In this document: one piece after another, positions 51,007 through 60,826 of the stretch
Layout: every line of letters begins with the position of its first letter
Numbering within the stretch: the first letter of the stretch is position 1
Source of the DNA: Sphingomonas sp. RIT328
Lineage (GTDB): Bacteria > Pseudomonadota > Alphaproteobacteria > Sphingomonadales > Sphingomonadaceae
DNA length: 64,000 bases
Direction of reading: 5' to 3'
Assembly (NCBI RefSeq): GCF_000632225.1
Contig: NZ_JFYV01000056.1
Span: 62,001-126,000 of the forward strand
Program-made: the position numbers and the translations under genes
The notes under the pieces: generated by a model
What the model saw: the letters and a program-made list of their open reading frames with translations, nothing else
What the model was told of the DNA's origin: nothing
Databases searched by the model: none

Positions 51007-52187
51007 GAGTCAGTCCCTTCCAGTTCGGCGATGATGCGGCCCGCTTCGGCAAAGGCGGTATTGGCGGCGGGCACGCCGGCATAGATGGCGGTCTGCATCA
51101 GCACCTCCTTCAGCGCGTCACGGGTGAAGCCGCCGCGCGACAGGCCGGCGCGGACGTGGAGGCCGAATTCCTCCCAACGGCCGAGGCTGGCGGTGATCGC
51201 CACCACCAGCAGCCGCCGCGTCGCCTCGTCCAGCCCCGGCCGGCCCCAGATCTCGCCCCAGGCGATCCGGGTGATCATCGCCTGGAAATCGGCGGTGAAG
51301 TCGGTCCGCCTGGCGAGCGAGGCATCGACCCAGGCGTCGCCGAGGATGCGGCGGCGGTTGACCAGCCCGGCCTCGAACAGCGTCGCCGCCGCCGCGTCCG
51401 TCGCCGCGTCGCGCGTGAGGAAGGCGATCAGCGCGCCCGCCAGCGCCTGCGGCGCCTCGACGGGGGCGAGGTGGCCGACGGCGAGATGCACCGTCTCGCT
51501 GTGCGGGATCGCCGCCGCGATCCGCTCGCCATGGCCGGCGAAGGGCGTCGAGCGGTCGCCGTCGCCCGCCACCACCAGCACCGGCAGCGCCAGGCCGGGC
51601 AGCCGGTCGATCACCGCCATGTCGCGGATCGCCGCGCCCGCGCCGGCATAGCCCGCATCCGCCATCGCGATCAGCCCGCGGCGCAGCGACGCCGCCTCCG
51701 CCGGATGCGTCGCGGCAAAGCCTGTCGACAGGAAGCGGTCCATCGCCAGATCGGCGATTCCCGCGGTGCCGTCGCGCCGCACGGTGGCGATGCGATCGTC
51801 CCACGCCGCCGCATCCATCGTCGCCGACGTGCAGATCAGCGCCAGCGCCGTGATCCGCTCGCCATGGTCGAGCGCGAGCTGCATCGCGATCATCCCGCCG
51901 AGCGAGACGCCGGCGACCGCGGCGCGATCGACGCCGGCGGCATCCATCACCGCGATCACATCCGCGGCGAGCATCGGCAGGTCATAGTCGCCGTCGGGCG
52001 CGTCGGAGGCGCCATGGCCGCGCGTGTCGATCCGCAGCACGCGGTATCGCCCGGCCAGCGCGGGCACGCAGCCGGCCCACAAGGCCATGTCGGTCCCGAT
52101 CGAATTGAGCAGCACCAGCGGCGGCGCGGCATCGTCGCCGTCGAGCCGCCAGTAGAGCCGCACCCCGTCCCGCGTCGCAAACGGCAT
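51003..52187 (-). CDS. pcaL: Fused enol-lactone hydrolase / carboxymuconolactone decarboxylase (PcaDC, PcaL)
   Basis: One 394-residue protein combines two pathway steps. Residues about 1-255 are the alpha/beta hydrolase PcaD with nucleophile Ser in AGVSLGGMIAMQLA and VLRIDTRGHGASDAP. Residues about 265-390 are the decarboxylase PcaC with RRRILGDAWVDASLARRTDF, TRIAWGEIWGRPGLD and RLLVVAITASLGRWEEF. Together they turn 4-carboxymuconolactone into beta-ketoadipate. Fusions of this kind are known as PcaL in other bacteria. It overlaps pcaF and is one base from pcaB. Confidence 0.93.
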
Positions 52188-52188
52188 G

Positions 52189-53328
52189 TCAGTCCTTCCC
52201 TATGTCGAGCAGCGCATCGACCAATGCCACGCTGTCGCCGATGTCGGTGCCCTGCCCCGCCGCGGCGAGGTTGCGGGCGATCGCATCGCCGTCGATCTCC
52301 AGCCCCTCGGCGACGCCCGCCATCGCCTCCGCCGCGCCCGAGGCGAGCAGGAACAGGTCGACCAGCATCGGCCCCTCGGCCTGCCAGCCGCCGAGCCCGC
52401 GCTCCTCCTCCGCCGGCAGCGCGGCGAGGATGCCGGCGACCAGTCCGGGCGCGCGCGTCGCGGCGGACAGCGCGATCTGACAGCCGGTCGGATTGCGCTT
52501 GTGCGCCATCGCCGACGATCCGCCACGCCCGGCGACCGCAGGCTCGCGCGCCTCGCCGACGCCATTCTGCGCGAGCAGCGCGAGGTCGCGCGCCATCTTG
52601 CCGAGCGCACCGATCAGGATGGCGAGCGCCGCCGCGATACCCGCCACCCCCTCGCGCCGCGCATGCCACGGCGGCGCCTCGGCAAGCCCGAGCGCCGCCG
52701 CGAGCCGGGCGGCGACCGCATCGGCCTGCCCCGCCTGATCGGGCCGGCTGCCCGCCGCGCCGCCCCATTGCAGCGCCGCCTTCGCCGCGACCTCGCGCGA
52801 CAGCCGCGCCGCCGCCGCGGCGATCCCGGCATGCCATTGCGCGAGCCGCAGCCCGAAGCCGATCGGCTGCGCGTCCTGCAGCAACGTCCGCCCGATCGCC
52901 GGCGTCGCGGCATGCGCGCGGGCGAGCGGCGCCAGCGCGGTGGTGACTCGGTCGGTATCGACGAGCAGCAGCGTGCCGGCGCGGCGCACCTGCATCATCA
53001 GCGCGCTGTCCGCGACATCCTGGCTGGTCGCGCCGCGATGCAGCGCCGTCGCCGCCTCGCCATCGAGCTGCGCCCGCAGCGTCGCGACGAGCGGGATCGC
53101 CAGCGTCCCCGCCAGCGCCGCCCGTTCGGCGAGCGCCGCAGGATCGAGGCGCAGCGCCGACGCCGCCGCCGCGATCGCCGCGGCGGCCTCCGCCGGGATC
53201 ACCCCCACCGCCGCCTGCGCCGCCGCCAATGCGGTTTCGAAGGCGAGCGCCGCGGCGATCGTCGCTTCATCGTCGAACGTCGCGATCATCGCCGCGGTGG
53301 CGACCGGTCGGGTGCGGAGCAGGCTCAC
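52189..53328 (-). CDS. pcaB: 3-carboxy-cis,cis-muconate cycloisomerase PcaB
   Basis: PcaB converts beta-carboxymuconate to gamma-carboxymuconolactone. The 379-residue fumarase/aspartase-superfamily protein has HRGATSQDVADSALMMQVRR and the superfamily signature GGSSAMAHKRNPTGCQ. The start is GTG at 53328, overlapping the pcaG stop (GTGA); a longer open frame to 53379 lies entirely inside pcaG. At 379 residues it is shorter than many PcaB proteins (the C-terminal domain is reduced). Confidence 0.93.
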   Translation of the reverse strand: MSLLRTRPVATAAMIATFDDEATIAAALAFETALAAAQAAVGVIPAEAAAAIAAAASALRLDPAALAERAALAGTLAIPLVATLRAQLDGEAATALHRGATSQDVADSALMMQVRRAGTLLLVDTDRVTTALAPLARAHAATPAIGRTLLQDAQPIGFGLRLAQWHAGIAAAAARLSREVAAKAALQWGGAAGSRPDQAGQADAVAARLAAALGLAEAPPWHARREGVAGIAAALAILIGALGKMARDLALLAQNGVGEAREPAVAGRGGSSAMAHKRNPTGCQIALSAATRAPGLVAGILAALPAEEERGLGGWQAEGPMLVDLFLLASGAAEAMAGVAEGLEIDGDAIARNLAAAGQGTDIGDSVALVDALLDIGKD

Positions 53329-54017
53329 AGGTCGAAGAACACCGTCTCGTCCGCGCCGGCAAGCCGCAGGTCGAGCCACCAGAGCCCCTCGCCGCGCGGC
53401 TGCGCGATCAGCGTGCCGCGCCGTTCGACGGGGACGCAGGCGAGCACCGGATCCTCGTCATTGCCCGCCGCCCCCTCGAAATAGAGCCGCGTCGCCAGCC
53501 GCTTGATCAGCCCGCGCCCGAATACCGACACCGCGACATGCGGCGCCTGCAGGCTGTTGCCCGGCCCCGGCACGCGCCCCGGCAGGATGGTGCGGAAGCG
53601 GTACACGCCCTCGGCATCGACCGCGGCGCGACCGAAGCCGATGAAATGCGGGTCGATCGGCACGTCGTCGCGATCGTCGTCGAGCGCATGGTAGCGGCCG
53701 GCGGCATTGGCCTGCCAGATCTCGATCATCGCATCGACCACCGGCGCACCTTCGGCATCGAGCACGCGGCCGGCGATCTCGATCACCGCGCCCTGCGGCG
53801 TACCGGTCGGCGCCGACAGGTTGAGCAGCCAATGCTCCTCGGCGAACAGGTCGGGCCGCGCGCCCATCTCCGACTGGCCGACGAGGTCGGCGCCACCCTT
53901 CCACGGCAGGCCATAGTGGAAGAACGGCCCCACCGTCTGGCTCGGCGTCTGGCCGAACAGCGCCGGGTCGCGATTGTCCTGGCGCGGCGCGGGCTCGCGG
54001 GTTTCGAGGTCAGTCAT
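53325..54017 (-). CDS. pcaG: Protocatechuate 3,4-dioxygenase alpha subunit PcaG
   Basis: PcaG is the non-iron-binding subunit of the ring-cleaving enzyme. The 230-residue protein has QTPSQTVGPFFHYGLPW near the N-terminus, AMIEIWQANAAGRYHALDDD, the beta-sandwich segment YRFRTILPGRVPGPGNSLQAPH, and HVAVSVFGRGLIKRLATRLYF. The ATG at 54017 overlaps the pcaH stop by eight bases. The iron ligands seen in PcaH are not all conserved, as expected. Confidence 0.94.
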   Translation of the reverse strand: MTDLETREPAPRQDNRDPALFGQTPSQTVGPFFHYGLPWKGGADLVGQSEMGARPDLFAEEHWLLNLSAPTGTPQGAVIEIAGRVLDAEGAPVVDAMIEIWQANAAGRYHALDDDRDDVPIDPHFIGFGRAAVDAEGVYRFRTILPGRVPGPGNSLQAPHVAVSVFGRGLIKRLATRLYFEGAAGNDEDPVLACVPVERRGTLIAQPRGEGLWWLDLRLAGADETVFFDL

Positions 54018-54719
54018 GATGATCCTCCTCGAACGGCGTCTGCGCGCGCCCCTTGAGCACGATGTCGAACAGGTAACCGAGCGCCCAATTGGGCATGGTC
54101 GTCGCGATATCGAAGCGGCTGACCAGCCGCTGGCGATAGGGCATCGGCACCGCATTGGCGATCGGATCGATCTCGATCAGCGGGTCGTCGGGAAAATAGA
54201 GCTGCGTCACCAGGCGCGTCGCGAACGCCGGGCCGAGCAGCGACAGATGGATATGCGCCGGCCGCCAGGCATTGTTGTGATTGCCCCACGGATAGGCCCC
54301 CGGCCGCACCGTCACGAAGCGATAGCGGCCCTCGGCATCGGTGACGACCCGGCCGGCGCCGGTGAAATTGGGATCGAGCGGCGCATCCCATTGATCGCGC
54401 ACATGGACGTAGCGCCCGGCGGCATTGGCCTGCCAGATCTCCACCACCGTGTCGGGCACCGGCCGCCCGGCCTCGTCGAGCACCCGGCCCGACACGACGA
54501 TCCGCTGGCCGATCGGCGTGCCGCTATGCTGGCTGGTGAGATCGGCGAGCGCCGGCCCCATCAGCCGCTCCCAGCTGCCGCCCGGCCCGGTCGTCTCGGT
54601 CAGCGTCTGCGGCGCGCGCACCGGCGGCTGCGCCGGTGCGCGCAGCACGGTCGAGCGATAGTCGGGGAAGAGCGACGGCGGCGCGCCGGCATCGTCGCGC
54701 GCATAGGGGCGGACCTCGA

Positions 54720-54723
<4 letters not shown>
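54010..54723 (-). CDS. pcaH: Protocatechuate 3,4-dioxygenase beta subunit PcaH
   Basis: PcaH carries the catalytic Fe(III) for intradiol cleavage of protocatechuate. The 237-residue protein has VVEIWQANAAGRYVHVRDQW and the ligand region VRPGAYPWGNHNNAWRPAHIHLSL, with two Tyr and two His in the positions expected for the iron site. The ATG at 54723 overlaps the pcaJ stop (ATGA); the frame is open far upstream inside pcaJ. Pairs with pcaG. Confidence 0.95.
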
Positions 54724-55366
<643 letters not shown>

Positions 55367-55367
<1 letters not shown>

Positions 55368-56077
55368 CACATCGCCTCCGCTTCGCGGACGGTCAGCTTC
55401 TCGATCCGCTTCTCGTTGATCGTCGACCGGACGATCCGGTCGACATAGATGCCGGGCGTGTGGATGCCATCGGGGTCGAGGCTGCCCGCCGGGACGATCT
55501 CCTCGACCTCGACCACCGTCACCCTGCCCGCGGTCGCCATGTTCGGGTTGAAGTTGCGCGCGGTCTTGCGGAACATCAGATTGCCCGCCGGATCGGCACG
55601 CCATGCCTTGATGATCGACAGATCGGCGCGCAGCCACGTCTCGCGGACATAGTCCTCGCCCTCGAAGGTCTCGACCGGCTTGCCTTCGGCGACGACCGTG
55701 CCGACGCCGGTCTTGGTGTAGAAGGCCGGGATGCCGGCACCCCCGGCGCGGATCCGCTCGGCGAGCGTACCCTGCGGTGTCAGCTCCAGCGTCAGCTCGC
55801 CGGACAGATATTGCTGCTCGAACAGCTTGTTCTCGCCGACGTAGCTGGAGATCATCTTGGCGATCTGCCGCGTCTCGAGCAGCATCCACAGGCCGAAGCC
55901 ATCGGCGCCGGCGTTGTTCGAGATGACGGTGAGGTCGCGCACGCCGCTCGCGCGCACCTCGGGGATCAGGCTCTCGGGATTGCCCGACAGGCCGAAGCCG
56001 CCCGACATGATCGTCATCCCGTCGAACAGCAGCCCGTCGAGCGCCGCCGCCGGACTGTCGTAGATCTTGTTCTTCAT
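55367..56077 (-). CDS. pcaI: 3-oxoadipate CoA-transferase subunit A PcaI
   Basis: The 236-residue subunit has the glycine-rich FDGMTIMSGGFGLSGNPESLI, LTVISNNAGADGFGL, ELTPQGTLAERIRAGGAGIPAFYTKTGVGT in outline, and FRKTARNFNPNMATAG. The ATG at 56077 overlaps the pobA stop (ATGA). Together with pcaJ it forms the CoA-transferase that precedes the PcaF step. Confidence 0.93.
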
Positions 56078-57273
56078 ACCGCCTCGCTGCTGGTCCCGCC
56101 GGTGAGCGGCAGGCCGACGTAATTCTCGGCGAGCGTCCGCTGCGCCGCTTCGGACCCACGGATATAATCCAGCTCCGCCATCTGGATACGCCGGTCGAAT
56201 CCGTCCATCGTCGGGAACCGGTGGGTCACCGAGGTGAACCACCAAGAAAACCGCTCCGCCTTCCACACCCGCGCCAGCGCGCGCGCCGAATAGCCGTCGA
56301 GCCCTGCGTCCGAGCCGTGTTTATAGTGGAGCGCGAACGCCTCGCCGAGCATCGTCACGTCCGACACAGCGAGGTTCATGCCCTTGGCGCCGGTCGGCGG
56401 CACGATATGCGCAGCGTCGCCGGCAAGGAACAGCCGCCCCCAGCGCATCGGCTCCGACACGAACGAGCGCAGCGGCGCGATCGCCTTCTCGAACGACGGT
56501 CCGCGCGTCACCTTCGCGGCGGTATCGGGGCCGAGTCGCAGGCAGAGTTCGTCCCAGAAGCGGTCGTCCGACCAGTCGGCGATATCCTCGTCGAGCCCGC
56601 ACTGGATGTAATATCGGCTGCGCGTCGTCGATCGCATCGAGGCGAGCGCGAAGCCGCGTTCGTGATTGGCGTAGATCAGTTCGTGGTCCGCGGGCGGCAC
56701 GTCGGCGAGGATGCCGAGCCAGCCGAACGGATAGACGCGCTCGAACGTCGTCAGCACCTCGGGCGGGATCGCCGCGCGACTGATGCCGTGATAGCCGTCG
56801 CAGCCGACGATATAATCGCACGCCACCTGGTGGTCGACGCCGTCCGCGCGCCACGATACCGTCGGCCGCTCGCCGTCGATCCCGGCAAGGGCGACATCCT
56901 CGGCGTTCCACACGATCGGCAGGTCGTCGGCTTCGGCGGCGTCGAACAGGTCGCGCATCACCTCCTGCTGGCCATAGACGGTGACGGTCGATCCGCCGGT
57001 CAGCGCCGCCATGTCGATGCGGAACGATCGCCCGTCGAGCGACAGATTGGTGCCGCCATGCACCAGCCCCTCGCGCTGCAACCGCCCGGCGAGCCCGAGC
57101 CGGTGCATCAGATCGACGGTGACCTGTTCGAGCACTCCGGCGCGCACCCGCCCTTCGACATAGGCGCGGTCGCGCCGTTCGAAGACCACCGCGTCGATGC
57201 CCTCGCGGCGCAGCAGATGCGCGAGGAACATCCCCGCCGGCCCTGCCCCGATGATCGCAACCTGTGTGCGCAT
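56074..57273 (-). CDS. pobA: 4-hydroxybenzoate 3-monooxygenase PobA
   Basis: PobA hydroxylates 4-hydroxybenzoate to protocatechuate using FAD and NADPH. The 399-residue flavoprotein has the FAD-binding VAIIGAGPAGMFLAHLLRREG, the DG motif YIVGCDGYHGISR and the GD motif RLFLAGDAAHIVPPTGAKGMNLA. The ATG at 57273 begins the FAD fold; the longer frame upstream lies antisense to pobR. It is the first gene of pobA-pcaI-pcaJ-pcaH-pcaG-pcaB-pcaDC-pcaF and is divergent from pobR. Confidence 0.96.
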   Translation of the reverse strand: MRTQVAIIGAGPAGMFLAHLLRREGIDAVVFERRDRAYVEGRVRAGVLEQVTVDLMHRLGLAGRLQREGLVHGGTNLSLDGRSFRIDMAALTGGSTVTVYGQQEVMRDLFDAAEADDLPIVWNAEDVALAGIDGERPTVSWRADGVDHQVACDYIVGCDGYHGISRAAIPPEVLTTFERVYPFGWLGILADVPPADHELIYANHERGFALASMRSTTRSRYYIQCGLDEDIADWSDDRFWDELCLRLGPDTAAKVTRGPSFEKAIAPLRSFVSEPMRWGRLFLAGDAAHIVPPTGAKGMNLAVSDVTMLGEAFALHYKHGSDAGLDGYSARALARVWKAERFSWWFTSVTHRFPTMDGFDRRIQMAELDYIRGSEAAQRTLAENYVGLPLTGGTSSEAV

Positions 57274-57356
57274 CCGTCGATCCTCTCTGCGACTCTTCGC
57301 ATCGCCTGCCGCCAAGGTGCGCGGCGGCCGCGGCGCGGGCCATGCCGTCGCCAGCC

Positions 57357-57372
57357 GAAAAGTTGGATTTTC
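57357..57372. promoter_or_regulatory. Inverted repeat in the pobA-pobR divergent region
   Basis: GAAAA and TTTTC form a 5+5 inverted repeat with a six-base spacer, 24 bp upstream of the pobR start and 83 bp upstream of pobA. AT-rich in GC-rich surroundings, it is a possible regulator site. Confidence 0.3.
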
Positions 57373-57396
57373 CAGCGCGGCCGTTATGCTCGGGCG

Positions 57397-58293
57397 ATGG
57401 GAACCGATCCGGTGCCGAGCTTCTATCTCTACGGCGAGCCGCATCGCGCGGTCGCCGACGGCTTCATCCATGTCGAGCAGCTCGATGACCGTTCGCGGCC
57501 GAGCGAATGGACGATCCGACCGCATGCCCATGCCGATCTGGTGCAGATGTTCCTGATCGGATCGGGCGGCGGCGCGATGCAGGCGGAGGATGCGGCGATG
57601 CGCTTCGACGCGCCGGCGCTGCTGCTGATCCCCGCCGGCGTCGTCCACGGCTTTCACTGGACGAGCGAGTCGGCGGGCTGGGTGCTGACGCTCGCGCGCA
57701 CCTTCCTCAAGGATCTCGTCGCGCGTCATCCCGACCTCGCCCCGGTGTTCGACCGGCCCCAGGCGCTGACCCCTGACGCCGCCGTCGCCGCGCGGCTGAC
57801 GCAGGCGATGGCGACGCTGCGCCAGGAGCTCGCCTGGTCCGCCGCGGGTCATCATGTCGCGGTCGAGGCGGCGCTGCTCGCGATGCTGGTCGGCGCGCTG
57901 CGGCTGCTGCCGGGCGACGATGCCGCCGCCGCGCCCGCGCCGGGCCAGCATGCCGGCCTCGTCGCCCGCTTCCGCGCCCGGATCGAGGATCGCTTCCGCC
58001 GGCGCGAGAGCATCGCCGCGCATGCCGCCGCGCTCGGCACCAGCGAGACGAGCCTGCGCGTCGCCTGCGCGCGCATCGCCGGCCGCTCGCCCGCGGCGAT
58101 GCTCGACCAGCGCGCGATGCTGGAGGCACGCCGCGCGCTGCTCTATTCGAATTTGTCGGTGGCGGAGATCGGCTATGCGCTCGGTTTCGCCGATCCCGCC
58201 TATTTCACCCGCTTCTTCACCCGCCACGCCGGCCGGTCACCGCTGCGCTACCGCCGTGCGAATGCGGTGGACGCCGCGGACCGCCGCTCATAG
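57397..58293 (+). CDS. pobR: AraC-family regulator PobR-like
   Basis: The 298-residue protein has an N-terminal cupin-type effector domain (RPHAHADLVQMFLIGSGGGAM, LLIPAGVVHGFHW) and a C-terminal AraC double helix-turn-helix at about 195-290, with LGTSETSLRVACARIAGRSP and LSVAEIGYALGFADPAYFTRFF. Divergent position from pobA supports an activator of pobA that responds to 4-hydroxybenzoate. The frame is open to 56221, but that part is antisense to pobA. The ATG at 57397 is used. Confidence 0.88.
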   Translation: MGTDPVPSFYLYGEPHRAVADGFIHVEQLDDRSRPSEWTIRPHAHADLVQMFLIGSGGGAMQAEDAAMRFDAPALLLIPAGVVHGFHWTSESAGWVLTLARTFLKDLVARHPDLAPVFDRPQALTPDAAVAARLTQAMATLRQELAWSAAGHHVAVEAALLAMLVGALRLLPGDDAAAAPAPGQHAGLVARFRARIEDRFRRRESIAAHAAALGTSETSLRVACARIAGRSPAAMLDQRAMLEARRALLYSNLSVAEIGYALGFADPAYFTRFFTRHAGRSPLRYRRANAVDAADRRS

Positions 58294-58387
58294 CCGGCAT
58301 CGGCCGCCCTTGCCCCGACGCGCCGCGTGGCGACGCATATCTCTTTAACCTCAAGCCCGTATCCCCGCCCAAAGGGCGGAGACGACA

Positions 58388-59374
58388 GTGCTATTCGGCG
58401 ATCACGCGGACACCCGGCGGCGCGACCGGACGATCGATACGCTGCGCGGCCTGCTCGTCCTCGCGGTGATCGCCGGTCATTATGCCGAGATCACCGACCG
58501 GACGAGCTTCCTCACCTGGCTCGGCGCGGGGGTGCGGATGCCGCTGTTCATCGGCTTGACGGGCTATCTATTTAATCTCGGCGGCGCGCGGTCGCGGCCG
58601 CTGGCGGTCACGCTGCACCGCTATGGCGCGCGGCTGATCGCGCCCTGGCTGATCGCCTGCGGCGTCTATCTGACCTGCGCGACGCAGCTCACCCCGCTCG
58701 CGCTGCTCGCCGTGCCGGTGCGGCCGCCCTTCCACTTCTGGTTCGTCCCGGTGATGATGAGCTTCATCGTCATCGCCGCGCTGAGCCGGCGCACGCCGCT
58801 GTCGATGCTCGGCGTCGCCATTCCGGTGAGTATCGCGGCGATGTACCTGCTCGGCGTGCAGCATGTCGTCCGCCACGACTTCAACGGCTGGATGCCCGAC
58901 CGGCGCTTCTTCATCTTCCCGATCTATTTCTTCTACGGCGTTTGGGTCGCCGATCGCGCGATCGATCGCGGCAAGATCTGTGCGGCGCTGGTGCTCGCGC
59001 CGATCGGACTGGTGTGGTGGTGCACGCTCTACGCCCATCCGTCCGCGTCGGGTGAGGTGGCGGCGAGCCTGATCGCGTCGCTGTCGCTGATCTGCCTGCT
59101 GCCCGGCATCCGGGCGAGCGCATGGTCGCTGCCGGTGATCGGCGGCATCGGCCGCCATAGCCTGTTCTTCTACCTCTGGCACCCGATGGTCTTCGGTCTG
59201 TGGTCGAGCGCCGGCATCCGCGGCGTGCCGATGCTCGGCGTCACGATCCTGTCGCTTGCGCTCGCCTGTGCATGGCTCACCCGGCATGGCGCCGCGGCGC
59301 GGGTCTTCGGCGTCACCGTCCGGACGGGACCATCGCCAGCCCGCGAGGTGGCGTTGCAGGAACGGCTCGCATGA
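58388..59374 (+). CDS. Acyltransferase-3-family membrane protein
   Basis: The 328-residue protein has about ten membrane helices. The family opening RRRDRTIDTLRGLLVLAVIAGHYAEI has an Arg and a conserved His in helix 1, and the late motif is IGRHSLFFYLWHPMVF. Such proteins O-acylate sugars or glycans at the inner membrane. The start is GTG at 58388. Its ribosome site lies in the right arm of a small hairpin, CCGCCC-aaa-GGGCGG (58365-58379), which could limit translation. The substrate is unknown. It is coupled to the esterase at 59371 (ATGA overlap). Confidence 0.82.
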   Translation: MLFGDHADTRRRDRTIDTLRGLLVLAVIAGHYAEITDRTSFLTWLGAGVRMPLFIGLTGYLFNLGGARSRPLAVTLHRYGARLIAPWLIACGVYLTCATQLTPLALLAVPVRPPFHFWFVPVMMSFIVIAALSRRTPLSMLGVAIPVSIAAMYLLGVQHVVRHDFNGWMPDRRFFIFPIYFFYGVWVADRAIDRGKICAALVLAPIGLVWWCTLYAHPSASGEVAASLIASLSLICLLPGIRASAWSLPVIGGIGRHSLFFYLWHPMVFGLWSSAGIRGVPMLGVTILSLALACAWLTRHGAAARVFGVTVRTGPSPAREVALQERLA

Positions 59375-60570
59375 CCGGTGTTGCCGCGCTTGCCCGTACC
59401 GGGATGCTGACGATCGCCTGGCTCGTGCTGCTGCCGATGCTCGCCCTGCTGTTCGGCGCGATGATCCCGATCGTGCCGTGGCTGCGCATCGTCGCGAGCG
59501 ACATCGTGCCCAATCGGGTGACGTGGATCTTCCTCGTCGCCGTGACGATCGCCGTGATCGCATGGCTGGCGCATCGCGCCCGCCCGACCGCGTTGACCCG
59601 CGCCCTGCTCACCGTCGCCGGGGTGACGGCGATCGGCGCGACGATCGTCATCGTCCATCTGCTGCAGGTCGCCGCGGCGAACGAGGCGGAGATCGACCTG
59701 CCGAGCACCCTGTCGTGGCGCGAGTTCAGCGAGGCGGCCCAGCCCGATCGCAGCCTCGTCTTCGCCCGGCCGCAGGGGGAGCCCTTGTGGCTCGACCTCT
59801 ACCGTCCCACGGATGTCGCGGTCGGCCCGCCGCGGCCGGTGCTGCTCGTCGTCCATGGCGGCGGCTTTATCGAAGGTAGCCGCCGGGTCGGCGCCGCCAA
59901 TATGCGCCGCTATGCCGAGCGCGGCTTCATCGTAATCAGCATCGATTACCGGCTGGCGCGGCCGGATCGGCCGACCTGGAACCTGGCGACCCGCGACGTG
60001 CGCTGCGCGCTGCGCTGGGTGGTGTCGCATGCCCGCAAACTGCATGCCGACCCCGATCGCGTCACCGTGTTCGGCGTATCAGCGGGCGGCAATCTCGCCC
60101 TCGCCGCCGCCTATACGGTCGAGGACGGCGGCGCCGATCGCAGCTGCGGCCCCCGCAGCCCGTCGATCGCCGCGGTGATCGTCAAGGCGCCGCTGATCGA
60201 TCCGCTCGCCTCGTGGTGGCGGCCGGGCGAGCTGCAGGATCAGCAGCGCCTCTACATGACGCGCTATATCGGCGGCCCGCCCGAAGCCTATCCGGCGCGC
60301 TACGCCGCGCTCGACCTGCGGCGACTGGTCGCGCCGGGCAAGCCGCCGACGCTGATCCTTGCCGGCCAGAATGATCCGCTGCTGCCCATCGCCAGCGTCG
60401 AAGCCTTCGCGACCCGCTCGGCGGCGAGCGGCAACAGCGTCGATCTCGTCGTGCTGCCCTATGCCGGCCACAACTTCAACACCGCCTATCACAGCATCGC
60501 CAATCAGCTGACGATGGAAACGATCACCCGGTTCATGAACCTCTACTCACGCCGCGCCCCCGTATCGTGA
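59371..60570 (+). CDS. Membrane-anchored alpha/beta hydrolase (HSL/esterase type)
   Basis: The 399-residue protein has three N-terminal membrane helices (LTIAWLVLLPMLALLFGAMI, VTWIFLVAVTIAVIAWLA, LLTVAGVTAIGATIVIVHLL). An alpha/beta hydrolase domain follows, with the HGGGF oxyanion motif in LLVVHGGGFIEG, nucleophile Ser in FGVSAGGNLALA, an acid near LAGQNDPLLP and a His in PYAGHNFNTAYH. Translation overlap with the preceding acyltransferase suggests a joint role in acyl addition and removal. The substrate is unknown. Confidence 0.82.
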   Translation: MTGVAALARTGMLTIAWLVLLPMLALLFGAMIPIVPWLRIVASDIVPNRVTWIFLVAVTIAVIAWLAHRARPTALTRALLTVAGVTAIGATIVIVHLLQVAAANEAEIDLPSTLSWREFSEAAQPDRSLVFARPQGEPLWLDLYRPTDVAVGPPRPVLLVVHGGGFIEGSRRVGAANMRRYAERGFIVISIDYRLARPDRPTWNLATRDVRCALRWVVSHARKLHADPDRVTVFGVSAGGNLALAAAYTVEDGGADRSCGPRSPSIAAVIVKAPLIDPLASWWRPGELQDQQRLYMTRYIGGPPEAYPARYAALDLRRLVAPGKPPTLILAGQNDPLLPIASVEAFATRSAASGNSVDLVVLPYAGHNFNTAYHSIANQLTMETITRFMNLYSRRAPVS

Positions 60571-60826
60571 CCGACGGACGGGCGCGCCACCGCGTCCACC
60601 GACGCATATCCTTCGCATAGATCAGTTTTTCCGTCGGGTCGGCTGAACCGGCATCATTGCCGCGCGTTCGGCTCATTCAGGTTCATCAAGACAGGTCATC
60701 ACGGTCGGCGTGGCGTCATCCGGCGGATCATCCGCTGCGGACGATGCGCGATCATCGGACACAACGGACACGACGGGCCGCAGGCGACACCCTGCCGGCG
60801 TGGTCGGTCGTGCGAGGAGACGGAAA
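60571..60826 (+). other. 256-bp intergenic stretch
   Basis: A gene-free stretch between the esterase and the flavoprotein. An open frame from 60710 runs into the flavoprotein, but a good ribosome site (GAGGAGA) marks the later GTG. No clear promoter, repeat or hairpin with a T-run was seen. Confidence 0.4.
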
